Below, one piece after another: positions 53,261 to 62,730 of a stretch of 64,000 bases of DNA. Positions within the stretch are counted from its first letter, which is position 1. The number at the start of each line of letters is the position of its first letter. A program made the position numbers and the translations under genes. Source of the stretch: Lonepinella sp051851555. Its GTDB lineage: Bacteria; Pseudomonadota; Gammaproteobacteria; Enterobacterales; Pasteurellaceae. The stretch is taken from positions 1 through 64,000 of the forward strand of contig NZ_JBPDVH010000002.1 in assembly GCF_051851555.1 (NCBI RefSeq), read 5' to 3'. Under the pieces are notes generated by a model. The model made no database searches. It was not told the origin of the DNA and saw only the letters and a program-made list of their open reading frames with translations.

Positions 53261-54508
53261 ATGCAAGTTTATTTAGTTGGGGGGGCGGTTCGGGATCAAC
53301 TGCTCAATTTACCCGTTAAAGATCGAGATTGGTTGGTTGTCGGGGCGACGCCCGAACAGTTAATTCAACAAGGCTATCAACAAGTCGGTCATGATTTTCC
53401 TGTTTTCCTGCACCCTAAAAGCAAAGAAGAATACGCACTTGCTCGCACCGAACGCAAATCAGGTTCGGGTTATACCGGCTTTATCTGCGATTTTTCACCG
53501 GAAATTACCCTTGAACAAGATTTAATCCGCCGTGATTTAACCATCAATGCCATTGCGCAAGACGAACAAGGCCAGTTGCACGATCCTTTTGGTGGCATTC
53601 AAGATATCAAGCAACGCATTTTACGCCATATTTCGCCGGCCTTTGCTGAAGATCCCTTGCGTGTTTTACGTGTCGCTCGCTTTGCCGCTCGTTTTCATGC
53701 GTTGGGTTTTACCATTGCCCCTGAAACCTTGCAATTAATGCAACAACTTACTGTCCAAGGCGAGCTTGCCCATTTAACCGCTGAACGCATTTGGTTAGAA
53801 ACCGAAAAAGCCTTGAATGAAAAAAATCCTGAGATCTATTTTGATACCTTGCGACAAGTTGGGGCGTTGCCCCTGTTATTTCCCGAACTGGCTGCCCTTG
53901 ATGGCGTGCCGAATCCACCACAACATCATCCTGAAATAGACAGTTTTATTCATACCATGTTGGTGTTGCAACAAGCTACCCTACTCACCGAGCAAACCGA
54001 ACAAAATAAAACGGCGGTACGTTTTGCCGCACTTTGTCATGATTTCGGCAAAGCACGCACGCCCCCCGACAACTGGCCACATCATCATGGCCATGAAAGG
54101 CTAGGCATTTCGCCCACTCGCCAACTTTGTAAACGCCTAAAAGTGCCTCGAGCTTATCAAGAATTAGCCGAATTAACTTGCGAATACCATACCCATATTC
54201 ATAAGGCCTTTGAGTTGCGAGCGAACACATTCGTTAAATTGTTTAATCAATTTGATGCGTGGCGCAAACCGCAACGTTTTGTGGCGTTTCTCACCGTGTG
54301 CATAGCCGACAGCCGTGGTCGCACAGGATTTGAACAGCGTGACTACCCACAAAAAGACTATGTCTGGCAACTTTATCAAACCGCCTTGCAAGTGGATGTG
54401 CAGCAAGTGATTCAAGACGGTTTTGAAAAGCAAGGCATTCGAGAGGAATTAACCCGACGCAGAATCATGGCGGTCAAGCAGGAAATAGAGAAAGCAAAAA
54501 ATGGCTAA
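53261..54508 (+). CDS. cca: CCA tRNA nucleotidyltransferase with HD phosphohydrolase domain
   Basis: Cca builds or repairs the tRNA 3' CCA end. The 415-residue class II enzyme shows LVGGAVRDQLL near residue 4, DRDWLVV, RRDLTINAIA near residue 90, RVARFAARFHALGF and the C-terminal HD domain (HTMLVL, CHDFGKARTP). E. coli Cca is 412 residues. All encoded tRNAs in this window already carry CCA, so repair is the likely role. Confidence 0.97.
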   Translation: MQVYLVGGAVRDQLLNLPVKDRDWLVVGATPEQLIQQGYQQVGHDFPVFLHPKSKEEYALARTERKSGSGYTGFICDFSPEITLEQDLIRRDLTINAIAQDEQGQLHDPFGGIQDIKQRILRHISPAFAEDPLRVLRVARFAARFHALGFTIAPETLQLMQQLTVQGELAHLTAERIWLETEKALNEKNPEIYFDTLRQVGALPLLFPELAALDGVPNPPQHHPEIDSFIHTMLVLQQATLLTEQTEQNKTAVRFAALCHDFGKARTPPDNWPHHHGHERLGISPTRQLCKRLKVPRAYQELAELTCEYHTHIHKAFELRANTFVKLFNQFDAWRKPQRFVAFLTVCIADSRGRTGFEQRDYPQKDYVWQLYQTALQVDVQQVIQDGFEKQGIREELTRRRIMAVKQEIEKAKNG

Positions 54509-54618
54509 AGATCACATTTTCTGACATAAAACCCCAATCACTAAACAAAAAATGAATTTTGACTTCAATCTTAGAACAAGGTAAAATAGCCCTTGATTTT
54601 TTCAGCGTACATTTTAAT

Positions 54619-55248
54619 ATGAAACTCAACCATTTATCGCTCATTATCTTGTCTGCCGTTTTTTTCACAGGCTGTTCAAGCCTAGACATTAACGAACAAC
54701 GCCCCACAGACATCAAAACCATCAGCAAAACCGATCAAATCTGGCAACAACATTTAAGCCAACTCAAACAAATTCAACGCTACCAAGCCCAAGGTCAATT
54801 AGGTTATATCAGCGCAAAAGAACGTTTTTCTAGCCGTTTTGAATGGCAATATGTGAATCCCAAAAACTACACCTTAAAACTTTACTCGACTATCAGTGCC
54901 AGCAGTTTAACCTTGCAAATGCACAATGCGGGTATGACGATTTCCGACAATAAAGGCAATCAACGTTCTGAACAAGATGCGAAATCTTTAGTCAAAGAGA
55001 TTGTGGGAATGGACGTGCCATTAGCACAGTTGGCCACGTGGTTAAAAGGTCAGCCAGATGAAAAATCCGAATATCAAGTGGGCGAAAATCACTATTTATC
55101 GAGCTTTAGCTATCCTGTGGATGGCATTATCTGGACAGCGGATTATTTAGTGTATCATCAGGATCGCACGCCAGCATTACCGAAAGATATTTTGCTGAAA
55201 AATGCCACGCAAACCTTAAAAATTCGAGTAGATCATTGGGCTTTATAA
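54619..55248 (+). CDS. lolB: outer-membrane lipoprotein receptor LolB
   Basis: LolB accepts lipoproteins from LolA and inserts them in the outer membrane. The 209-residue precursor has a lipoprotein signal (LSAVFFTGC, lipidated Cys19, then SSL). The mature domain has QRYQAQGQLGYISAKERFSSRFEWQ near residue 50. The start at 54619 begins the signal peptide; the frame extends 20 codons upstream without support. The stop overlaps the ispE start (TAATG). Confidence 0.94.
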   Translation: MKLNHLSLIILSAVFFTGCSSLDINEQRPTDIKTISKTDQIWQQHLSQLKQIQRYQAQGQLGYISAKERFSSRFEWQYVNPKNYTLKLYSTISASSLTLQMHNAGMTISDNKGNQRSEQDAKSLVKEIVGMDVPLAQLATWLKGQPDEKSEYQVGENHYLSSFSYPVDGIIWTADYLVYHQDRTPALPKDILLKNATQTLKIRVDHWAL

Positions 55249-56156
55249 TGAAAAATTCCCCTTTTTCAACCGCACTTTCCGACTTATCAACGATACCACA
55301 GGGAAACCCTATCCGTTTCCCTAGCCCAGCCAAACTCAATCTGTTTTTATATATTAATCATAAACGGGCCGACGGCTACCATGAATTACAAACCCTGTTT
55401 CAATTTTTAGATTACGGCGACGAGTTAGAAATTTCCGTGCGAGAAGATGGGCAAATTTACTTAACGCCTGCGTTTGCCGACTTAAAAACCGAAGATAATT
55501 TAATTTACCGTGCGGCAGTTGCCTTACAACAAGCTACCCAAACAAGGTTTGGGGCAGATATTCATTTAGATAAAATTCTGCCAATGGGCGGCGGTGTTGG
55601 CGGCGGTTCATCTAATGCGGCTACCACCTTAGTGGCGTTAAATTATTTATGGCAAACGGGGCTGACGCAACAACAATTAATGGATATTGGGGTGAAATTG
55701 GGGGCGGACGTGCCGATTTTTATTGCGGGAAAATCAGCCGTGGCGGAGGGTGTCGGGGAAAAAATGACCTATTGTGAACCTGCCGAAAAATGGTATTTGG
55801 TGTTAAAACCTGACTTAGCCATTTCCACCGCCAAGGTTTTTGGCGATCCCGATCTCACTCGCAATACACCGAAAAAGGCCATTTCCCAACTATTACATGA
55901 TCCATATCATAATGATTGTGAAAAAATTGTGCGAAATCACTATCCGATTATTGATGAACTTATCGCTTGGTTGCTACAATATGCACCAGCAAGATTAACT
56001 GGAACGGGGGCATGTGTGTTTGCTGAATTTGACAGCGAACAGGCCGCCCAAGCAATTTATCAGCTCAAACCAGCCCAATTTACTGGTTTTGTAGCAAAAG
56101 GTTGTAATAGGTCGCCTTTAGCGCTATTACTTGATCAACTTGAACGACAGAATTAA
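55248..56156 (+). CDS. ispE: 4-diphosphocytidyl-2-C-methyl-D-erythritol kinase
   Basis: This GHMP kinase belongs to the MEP isoprenoid pathway. The 302-residue protein has FPSPAKLNLFLYI near residue 25 and the GHMP ATP-binding loop PMGGGVGGGSSNAAT near residue 106, followed by GADVPIFIAGKSAVAEGVGE. E. coli IspE is 283; the extra N-terminal 18-20 residues here include codons of a USS (near 55269). Coupled to lolB by a 1-bp stop/start overlap, followed by prs as in E. coli. Confidence 0.96.
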   Translation: MKNSPFSTALSDLSTIPQGNPIRFPSPAKLNLFLYINHKRADGYHELQTLFQFLDYGDELEISVREDGQIYLTPAFADLKTEDNLIYRAAVALQQATQTRFGADIHLDKILPMGGGVGGGSSNAATTLVALNYLWQTGLTQQQLMDIGVKLGADVPIFIAGKSAVAEGVGEKMTYCEPAEKWYLVLKPDLAISTAKVFGDPDLTRNTPKKAISQLLHDPYHNDCEKIVRNHYPIIDELIAWLLQYAPARLTGTGACVFAEFDSEQAAQAIYQLKPAQFTGFVAKGCNRSPLALLLDQLERQN

Positions 56157-56194
56157 ATTTTCTTTCATTATCATAACCCTGAGGTCAAATTAAA

Positions 56195-57142
56195 ATGCCT
56201 GATATTAAACTCTTTGCTGGTAATGCAACACCAGAACTTGCACAACGCATTTCCGAACGTCTTTATACGTCTTTAGGTGATGCCACCGTTGGACGTTTTA
56301 GCGATGGCGAAATTCAAGTGCAAATCAATGAAAACGTCCGTGGTAGCGATGTGTTTATTATCCAATCCACTTGTGCGCCAACCAATGATAATCTAATGGA
56401 ATTAATCGTAATGGTGGACGCCCTACGCCGTGCCTCTGCTGGCCGTATCACTGCCGTGATTCCTTATTTTGGCTATGCCCGTCAAGATCGTCGTGTGCGT
56501 TCTGCTCGTGTGCCGATTACGGCCAAAGTGGTCGCAGATTTCTTGTCTAGCGTGGGGGTTGACCGTGTGTTAACCTGTGATTTGCATGCCGAACAAATTC
56601 AAGGTTTCTTTGATGTGCCTGTGGATAACGTGTTTGGTTCGCCCGTGTTAATTCATGATATTTTGAAAAAAACCGACTTAGAAAGACCAATGGTCGTGTC
56701 GCCTGATATTGGTGGCGTGGTACGTGCCAGAGCGGTGGCGAAATTATTAAATGATGCGGATATGGCGATCATTGATAAACGTCGTCCAAAAGCCAACGTT
56801 TCCCAAGTCATGCACATTATCGGGGATGTGGCGGGTCGTGATTGTATTTTAGTGGATGACATGATCGACACGGGCGGTACCTTATGTAAAGCGGCTGAGG
56901 CCTTAAAAGAACGGGGAGCAAAACGTGTATTTGCTTATGCGACCCATGCGATTTTCTCGGGTAATGCGGTCAATAACTTTGCCAACAGTATTGTCGATGA
57001 AATTGTGGTCACTGACACCATTCCACTTAGCCCTGCGATTCAAGCCTTGGGCAAAGTTCGTGTGTTAACCCTGTCTGGTATGTTGTCTGAGGCGATTCGT
57101 CGTATTAGTAACGAAGAATCCATTTCAGCGATGTTTAACTAA
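56195..57142 (+). CDS. prs: ribose-phosphate pyrophosphokinase
   Basis: Prs makes PRPP for nucleotide, histidine and NAD synthesis. The 315-residue protein has DIKLFAGNATPELA at the N-terminus, the FSDGEIQVQI loop, PYFGYARQDRR near residue 93 and the PRPP motif CILVDDMIDTGGT near residue 218. It is the same length as E. coli Prs. Confidence 0.98.
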   Translation: MPDIKLFAGNATPELAQRISERLYTSLGDATVGRFSDGEIQVQINENVRGSDVFIIQSTCAPTNDNLMELIVMVDALRRASAGRITAVIPYFGYARQDRRVRSARVPITAKVVADFLSSVGVDRVLTCDLHAEQIQGFFDVPVDNVFGSPVLIHDILKKTDLERPMVVSPDIGGVVRARAVAKLLNDADMAIIDKRRPKANVSQVMHIIGDVAGRDCILVDDMIDTGGTLCKAAEALKERGAKRVFAYATHAIFSGNAVNNFANSIVDEIVVTDTIPLSPAIQALGKVRVLTLSGMLSEAIRRISNEESISAMFN

Positions 57143-57157
57143 TCCAATCTTGTTAGC

Positions 57158-57183
57158 AAAAAGCTACTTTCGGGTAGCTTTTT
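57158..57183 (+). terminator. rho-independent terminator of prs
   Basis: The stem AAAAAGCTAC/GTAGCTTTTT has loop TTTCGG and starts 15 bp after the prs stop. Confidence 0.9.
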
Positions 57184-57326
57184 GTTTATCTTATCCCCTC
57201 TTACCACTGAAAAATTACTGCAATTTACCGCAAAAAAGCATACAATAGAACGCAAATTTGCATACCCATCAGAATATTGCTAAAGTGCGGTATGTTTTGT
57301 GCTAATTTCAATAGTTAGGAAAAAAA

Positions 57327-58280
57327 ATGAGCCAAGAATATTTAGATTTTGAATTACCGATTGCCGAACTTGAAGCAAAAATTGAATCACTGCGTTCTGT
57401 ATCCAGTGATGACAGCAGCATTAATCTGGATGATGAAATCAAACGCTTACAGAAAAAAAGCAAAGAACTCACCAAGAAAACCTTTGCCGATTTAGATGCT
57501 TGGCAAATTTCACGCATGTCACGTCACCCAAATCGTCCTTATACCTTGGATTACATTGAACATATTTTCACCGATTTTGAAGAATTAGCCGGTGATCGTG
57601 CCTTTGCCAACGATAAAGCCATTGTGGGCGGATTAGCCCGTTTAGATGGCCGTCCTGTGATGGTGATTGGTCATCAAAAAGGCCGTTCCACCAAAGAAAA
57701 AGTCTTACGTAATTTCGGTATGCCAGCCCCAGAGGGCTATCGTAAAGCCTTGCGTTTAATGCAAATGGCTGAACGGTTTAATTTACCGATTATTACCTTT
57801 ATTGACACCCCAGGGGCTTATCCGGGTGTTGGCGCTGAAGAACGTGGTCAAGCTGAGGCCATTGCTCGTAATCTGCGTGAAATGGCCTTGCTCACCGTGC
57901 CGGTGATTTGTACCGTGATTGGTGAGGGCGGTTCAGGTGGCGCCTTAGCCATTGGCGTGGGTGACAAAGTCAATATGTTGCAATACAGCACTTATTCAGT
58001 GATTTCCCCTGAGGGCTGTGCCTCGATTTTATGGAAAAGTGCCGACAAAGCCTCCACCGCAGCAGAGGCCATGGGCTTGACGGCGAAACGTTTAAAACAA
58101 TTAGATTTAATTGATAATATCGTCAACGAACCGCTAGGTGGCGCACATCGTAATCATGTGGAAATGGCCAAAAATCTCAAAACACGTCTTTTAGATGATT
58201 TGGCTGATTTAGACGTGCTAGATAAACAAGACTTATTGGATCGCCGTTATCAACGCTTGATGTCATACGGTTATTGCTGA
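57327..58280 (+). CDS. accA: acetyl-CoA carboxylase carboxyltransferase subunit alpha
   Basis: AccA with AccD transfers CO2 from biotin to acetyl-CoA. The 317-residue crotonase-fold protein has YLDFELPIAELEAKIESL at the N-terminus, HPNRPYTLDYI, GDRAFANDKAIVGGLARLDG near residue 90, and the oxyanion glycine motif GEGGSGGALAIG near residue 205. E. coli AccA is 319 residues. It is monocistronic, ended by a USS dyad. Confidence 0.98.
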   Translation: MSQEYLDFELPIAELEAKIESLRSVSSDDSSINLDDEIKRLQKKSKELTKKTFADLDAWQISRMSRHPNRPYTLDYIEHIFTDFEELAGDRAFANDKAIVGGLARLDGRPVMVIGHQKGRSTKEKVLRNFGMPAPEGYRKALRLMQMAERFNLPIITFIDTPGAYPGVGAEERGQAEAIARNLREMALLTVPVICTVIGEGGSGGALAIGVGDKVNMLQYSTYSVISPEGCASILWKSADKASTAAEAMGLTAKRLKQLDLIDNIVNEPLGGAHRNHVEMAKNLKTRLLDDLADLDVLDKQDLLDRRYQRLMSYGYC

Positions 58281-58321
58281 TCAGAAGACTGAAGACAGAG
58301 AACTGAAGACAGGAAAAAATT

Positions 58322-58352
58322 AAAAAGTGCGGTGAAAAATACCGCACTTTTC
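58322..58352 (+). terminator. USS-dyad terminator after accA
   Basis: AAAAGTGCGGT (58323-58333) and ACCGCACTTTT (58341-58351) pair around a 7-nt loop, the same design as after pit. Confidence 0.85.
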
Positions 58353-58388
58353 TATGATAAATTCAACATAATTAAGGGAATAAATTCA

Positions 58389-59249
58389 ATGAAAAATGTA
58401 CTTTCCATTCAATCTCATGTGGTGTTTGGGTATGCGGGCAATAAATCTGCCACCTTTCCAATGCAATTAAACGGGATTGATGTGTGGGCATTAAATACGG
58501 TGCAATTTTCCAATCATACGCAGTATGGTAAATGGACGGGCATGGTAATTCCGAAAGAACAAATTGGTGAAATTGTCCAAGGTATTGATGACATTGGTGA
58601 ACTGGCCAAATGTGATGCGGTGTATTCGGGTTATATTGGCTCTGCAGAACAGGTCGATGAAATTATTAAGGCTTATCATAAAGTCAAAGCCATCAATCCA
58701 AACGCCTTGTATTTATGCGATCCCGTCATGGGCAACCCTGAAAAAGGCTGCGTGGTGGCAGGCGGTGTGAAAGAGGGCTTAATCAACATTGCCATTCCAC
58801 AAGCAGATATTATTACCCCAAATTTGCTTGAATTACGTGAATTAAGCGGTTTGCCTGTCAACAATATTGAACAAGCCATCACCGCAGTCAAACACCTCTT
58901 AAGCAAAGGCCCGAAAATCGTCATTGTCAAACATTTAGGCGAGGCAGGACGAGATACAAACCAATTTGAAATGTTAATGGGGACACAACATGGTGTGTGG
59001 AGCCTCATTCGTCCGCTCTATCCGTTCGCCAAGCACCCCGTTGGCGTGGGCGATTTAACGGCGAGCTTATTCTTAGCGAATTTACTCAATGGCCATGATG
59101 AATTGGCGGCCTTTGAGCGCATGGGCAATGCGGTGCATGATGTGATGAAAATCACCCATGATGTCAATTCCTATGAATTGCAACTCATTGAGGCACGTCA
59201 TGTAATTATGCAGCCTGTTTCAAGCTATCAAGCAGAAAAAATTGCTTAA
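58389..59249 (+). CDS. pdxY: pyridoxal kinase PdxY
   Basis: This ribokinase-family enzyme of B6 salvage has 286 residues, with QSHVVFGYAGNKSATFPMQ at the N-terminus, CDPVMGNPEKGCVV near residue 118 and the catalytic GVGDLTASLFLA near residue 222. The start at 58389 is chosen from the family N-terminus (MKNVLSIQSHV); an upstream in-frame ATG lies inside the accA terminator. A repeat separates it from tilS. Confidence 0.95.
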   Translation: MKNVLSIQSHVVFGYAGNKSATFPMQLNGIDVWALNTVQFSNHTQYGKWTGMVIPKEQIGEIVQGIDDIGELAKCDAVYSGYIGSAEQVDEIIKAYHKVKAINPNALYLCDPVMGNPEKGCVVAGGVKEGLINIAIPQADIITPNLLELRELSGLPVNNIEQAITAVKHLLSKGPKIVIVKHLGEAGRDTNQFEMLMGTQHGVWSLIRPLYPFAKHPVGVGDLTASLFLANLLNGHDELAAFERMGNAVHDVMKITHDVNSYELQLIEARHVIMQPVSSYQAEKIA

Positions 59250-59288
59250 CCCTCCCCTCACCCTAACCCTCTCCCATAGGGAGAGGGA
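59250..59288. repeat. CCCTCTCCC-type palindromic repeat before tilS
   Basis: CCCTCACCCTAACCCTCTCC is followed by ATA-GGGAGAGGGA. It is another single copy of the family tandemly amplified at 17546-17795. Confidence 0.85.
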
Positions 59289-59308
59289 ACGAGAGAAATG
59301 ATTAAAAC

Positions 59309-60592
59309 ATGAGCTTGTTTACCGAATTTCAATCTCAACTGCAACATACTCACTATCTGATCGCCTTGAGTGGTGGATTGGATTCCACGGCGCTACTCTC
59401 TCTCATGGCAAAAGCCCGAGAAAAACAACCGCACTTGCAATTACGTGCGGTGCATATTCATCATGGATTACATCCTCATGCCGATCACTGGGTCAGCCAT
59501 TGTGAGCAACTTTGCCAGCGATTCGCCATTCCCTTACTGGTGCGAAAAGTACAAGTGGATCAAGCCAATGGCCTTGAACAAGGCGCAAGAGAGGCACGCT
59601 ATCAAGCCATTGCAGACAGTCGATTGCCCAATGAAATCGTGGTTACCGCCCATCATTTACAAGATCAAGCCGAAACTTTTTTTCTTGCCCTAAAACGAGG
59701 GAGTGGCGTGCAAGGATTGGGCGCCATGCAACCCTATGCGGCGCTAAATGGCATGCCGATTTTTCGACCGTTGCTGACCTCTTCACGTCAACAGCTAGAA
59801 CATTATGTGCAGGCGGAAAAATTAACTTGGGTGGAGGACGATAGCAATGCGGATCTGCATTATGATCGTAATTTTTTACGTCATCAGGTGTTGCCGACAC
59901 TGCGGCAACGTTGGCCACATTTCGATCAAATGGTCGCCCGTTCAGCACAACATTGCGCAGAACAACAACAGCTTATTCATCAATTATTAGCCGAGGATTT
60001 TCAACGCCATTTCGATCCCCATCAAGGGACATTGTCAATCGTGCAATGGTCGGAATATCCTGCTCTCAAACAAAATGCCTTGTTAAGAATGTGGCTTGCC
60101 GCATTACACCACCCCATGCCGTCAGTGGTTCAACTGGCACATATTAAAAAAGAGGTGATTGCGGCCCGAGCTGATGCCATGCCACATTATGTGCTAGGTA
60201 ACAAGGTTATTCGCCGTTATCAACAACGGCTTTACCTCACGGATCACTTGGCAGATGTCAGCCATTTTCAACAGCCACTTTCTCCCGAACTGCGGTTGAA
60301 ATTACCCGATAATCTTGGCGCACTGTGGTTAGAAAAAAATCCCAACTTTTTCACCGCAGTTTGGCAACAGGCAAACCAATTACATCATCTGGATCTGCCT
60401 TTCACAGCGCAACCGATTTGGGTAAAATTTGCCTATTCTGGCTCGGTACAATTAGTCGGTCAGAAAATGCGCCGTGACATCAAAAAGATTTGGCAACAAT
60501 TCAACGTTCCTGTGTGGCAACGCCAACGGATTCCGTTGATTTTTTATGGAGATAAATTACAAGGCGCCGTGGGGCTATTTCGTGCCGATTAA
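59309..60592 (+). CDS. tilS: tRNA(Ile)-lysidine synthase
   Basis: TilS converts C34 of tRNA-Ile(CAU) to lysidine. The 427-residue PP-loop enzyme has LSGGLDSTALL near residue 20, HIHHGLHPHAD, EQGAREARYQ and HHLQDQAETFFLALKRGSGVQGL near residue 113. The C-terminal tRNA-binding domain ends PVWQRQRIPLIFYGDKL. E. coli TilS is 432 residues. It overlaps the convergent dnaX by 4 bp, so there is no room for a terminator between them. Confidence 0.96.
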   Translation: MSLFTEFQSQLQHTHYLIALSGGLDSTALLSLMAKAREKQPHLQLRAVHIHHGLHPHADHWVSHCEQLCQRFAIPLLVRKVQVDQANGLEQGAREARYQAIADSRLPNEIVVTAHHLQDQAETFFLALKRGSGVQGLGAMQPYAALNGMPIFRPLLTSSRQQLEHYVQAEKLTWVEDDSNADLHYDRNFLRHQVLPTLRQRWPHFDQMVARSAQHCAEQQQLIHQLLAEDFQRHFDPHQGTLSIVQWSEYPALKQNALLRMWLAALHHPMPSVVQLAHIKKEVIAARADAMPHYVLGNKVIRRYQQRLYLTDHLADVSHFQQPLSPELRLKLPDNLGALWLEKNPNFFTAVWQQANQLHHLDLPFTAQPIWVKFAYSGSVQLVGQKMRRDIKKIWQQFNVPVWQRQRIPLIFYGDKLQGAVGLFRAD

Positions 60593-62658
60593 ACGGGACG
60601 AATGGTATCCATGTCCAGTTTTGCCTCAAAGTGTTTTTGTAACAATTGAATACCGTTATCTGCCAGTAAATTCTGTGTTGTTTGCGCGATGAGTTCTTGA
60701 TGAATCTGTTGATAATGCTCCAATGGCGTCAACGTGGCGGGATCATCATGGAGGGTAATCCGTAATTGTAAGGGGTGATGAAAGAAGTCGGATAAGCGTT
60801 GGGTCAGCGCCGCAATGGAATTCTCACGTTGTAAATGGGATTGATTTGAACGTAGTCCAAGGTGAACTTCCTGTTCATTTTGCGCCAACAAGACGGAATT
60901 AATGGCTAATTGCTTGGCCATTTTTATATCATCTAAGCCTAATTGTTCAATAATGTGAAACCATGGATCCCGCTCAATCCCAATTTTCACCATTTTCTGT
61001 CTTAATTCAGGGCTTTTCTGTTCTAAAATCAGCTTTTTAATATCAGAAGGGCGCATGGACTCCACTTGATTCGCCAATTCGGGATTCATCCATTCCCAAC
61101 GATAATCCTCCGCATTCAGTTCAGTGGCATTGTCATCATGCTCAGTAGGATTTTCGCTGGCCATATCCAACTCGCTACTGAGCTCAGGTTTCACAGTTTC
61201 AGACGGCGCTACGTCAGCAAGTTTTGCTAATCGATCCATCAGATCAGGTTGTGTTTTTTTGCTTGGACGAGATGAAATCACCGGTAATTCAAGGGGTTGA
61301 ACCGAATCAGGACGAGCATTACTCGCTTTACTTAGCGACGACTTTTTTTTTTCGTTATCTGTTTGTTGGTTCAAGGTCGCACGTAATTTTTGCAACTGAT
61401 CCACTGCACTTAATGCCTGATTGCCCTCGGCATGAATGGGTTTCTGCGACGGTTCTTTCGGTGAATGTTGAACAGCATGTTGTGCAGGATAATTGGCTTT
61501 AATATTTTGTGAGACCACAGGCATATCCACCAAATTTTCCGTCGCATTTGATGTCGGCACGGTTTGTACCGCAGTGGCTTGGCTGAATTTGGGGTGAAAC
61601 GCCAAAGCACGCAGTAAGGTCATTTCTGCGCCAATGCGACGATTGGGCGCAAAGGCTAGCTCTTTTCTGCCCATGACAATCATTTGATAAAATAACTGCA
61701 CATCTTCAGGCGACATATGTTGGGCAAGAAATGTGATAGGGCTGTTTTCTTGAACATTGACGGACAGCAACTGCTGCATGGCAATTTGATGTAATTTCTC
61801 GCCCACTTCAAGCAAAAGCTGATCCCAATCCACACCCTTTTCAGCCACCGACTGCACGACCGCCATCAATTTCTCGCCATTACCTTGTTGCAAGGCATAC
61901 AAAATCTCAATCGGTTGGTTATCATCCAATAAGCCCAACATTTTGTTGACAATGTCGGTGCGAATATCGCCATTCGACATGGCAATAGCCTGATCGGTCA
62001 GGCTCAAACTATCACGAATACTGCCCTGAGCTGATTTTGCAAGGCGATCAAGTGCGGTCAATTCATAGGGAATTTTTTCTGCGTCTAAAATATGGGCTAA
62101 ATGTTGGCTAATTTGTTGCTGATCTAATGCTTTTAAATGAAACTGCATGCAACGGGATAAAATCGTGATCGGCAATTTTTGCGGATCGGTGGTGGCCAAC
62201 AGGAATTTGACATATTCAGGCGGTTCTTCCAAGGTTTTGAGTAAGGCATTGAAAGAATGACGTGACAGCATATGCACTTCATCAATCAAATACACCTTGT
62301 AACGGCCTTGCACCGGTTTATACTGAACGTTATCCAATAATTCTCGGGTGTCTTCGACTTTGGTACGTGAGGCGGCGTCAATCTCAATCAGATCAATAAA
62401 ATTGCCTTGTTCAATGGCTTTACAATGTTCACATTCACCGCAAGGTTCGGCCGTCACGCCATGAATACAATTTAAGCCTTTGGCAAATAAGCGGGCAATA
62501 GAGGTCTTGCCGACACCTCGAGTACCCGAAAAAAGATAAGCATGGTGTAGGCGATTTTCTTTCAAGCCATTAGAAAGTGCGGTCAAAATATGCGTTTGGC
62601 CGACAACTTCACGAAAGGTTTTTGGTCGCCATTTACGGGCGAGAACTTGATAACTCAC
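60589..62658 (-). CDS. dnaX: DNA polymerase III subunits tau and gamma
   Basis: This is the clamp-loader ATPase and replisome organiser. The 689-residue tau product has Walker A GTRGVGKTS (45-53), zinc ligands Cys64, Cys73, Cys76 and Cys79, Walker B VYLIDEVHML and sensor LLATTDPQKLP. A variable linker (about 365-540) and the C-terminal polymerase-binding domain follow. An A10 run at 61343-61352 (codons 436-439) lets -1 slippage reach a stop five codons later, giving a 443-residue gamma form. E. coli tau is 643 and gamma 431. Confidence 0.97.
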   Translation of the reverse strand: MSYQVLARKWRPKTFREVVGQTHILTALSNGLKENRLHHAYLFSGTRGVGKTSIARLFAKGLNCIHGVTAEPCGECEHCKAIEQGNFIDLIEIDAASRTKVEDTRELLDNVQYKPVQGRYKVYLIDEVHMLSRHSFNALLKTLEEPPEYVKFLLATTDPQKLPITILSRCMQFHLKALDQQQISQHLAHILDAEKIPYELTALDRLAKSAQGSIRDSLSLTDQAIAMSNGDIRTDIVNKMLGLLDDNQPIEILYALQQGNGEKLMAVVQSVAEKGVDWDQLLLEVGEKLHQIAMQQLLSVNVQENSPITFLAQHMSPEDVQLFYQMIVMGRKELAFAPNRRIGAEMTLLRALAFHPKFSQATAVQTVPTSNATENLVDMPVVSQNIKANYPAQHAVQHSPKEPSQKPIHAEGNQALSAVDQLQKLRATLNQQTDNEKKKSSLSKASNARPDSVQPLELPVISSRPSKKTQPDLMDRLAKLADVAPSETVKPELSSELDMASENPTEHDDNATELNAEDYRWEWMNPELANQVESMRPSDIKKLILEQKSPELRQKMVKIGIERDPWFHIIEQLGLDDIKMAKQLAINSVLLAQNEQEVHLGLRSNQSHLQRENSIAALTQRLSDFFHHPLQLRITLHDDPATLTPLEHYQQIHQELIAQTTQNLLADNGIQLLQKHFEAKLDMDTIRPV
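61328..61353 (-). promoter_or_regulatory. dnaX programmed -1 frameshift site
   Basis: The mRNA reads G, ten A, G (slippery A-AAA-AAG included). It is followed at once by TCGCT-AAGTAA-AGCGA, which can form a small stem-loop. In the -1 frame the next codons are GTC GTC GCT AAG TAA, with the stop at 61328-61330. The position corresponds to the E. coli site at codons 428-430. Confidence 0.75.
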
Positions 62659-62692
62659 GTATTATCCTTTTTTTATTTTACTTTCGCTATCC

Positions 62693-62726
62693 CCACTCCC
62701 TCTAAGAGAGGGCTAGGGTGAGGGTA
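62693..62726. repeat. CCCTCTCCC-type palindromic repeat between apt and dnaX
   Basis: CCCACTCCCTCTAAGAGAGGG continues into CTAGGGTGAGGGT, a slightly degenerate copy in inverse orientation to the one at 53206. It lies 6 bp past the apt stop. Confidence 0.8.
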
Positions 62727-62730
62727 ACCA

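Noticed and set aside
60156..60592. Frameshift or fusion at the tilS-dnaX convergence
   Set aside because: The 4-bp overlap of stops is a normal tight convergence, and both proteins end with family-typical C-termini.
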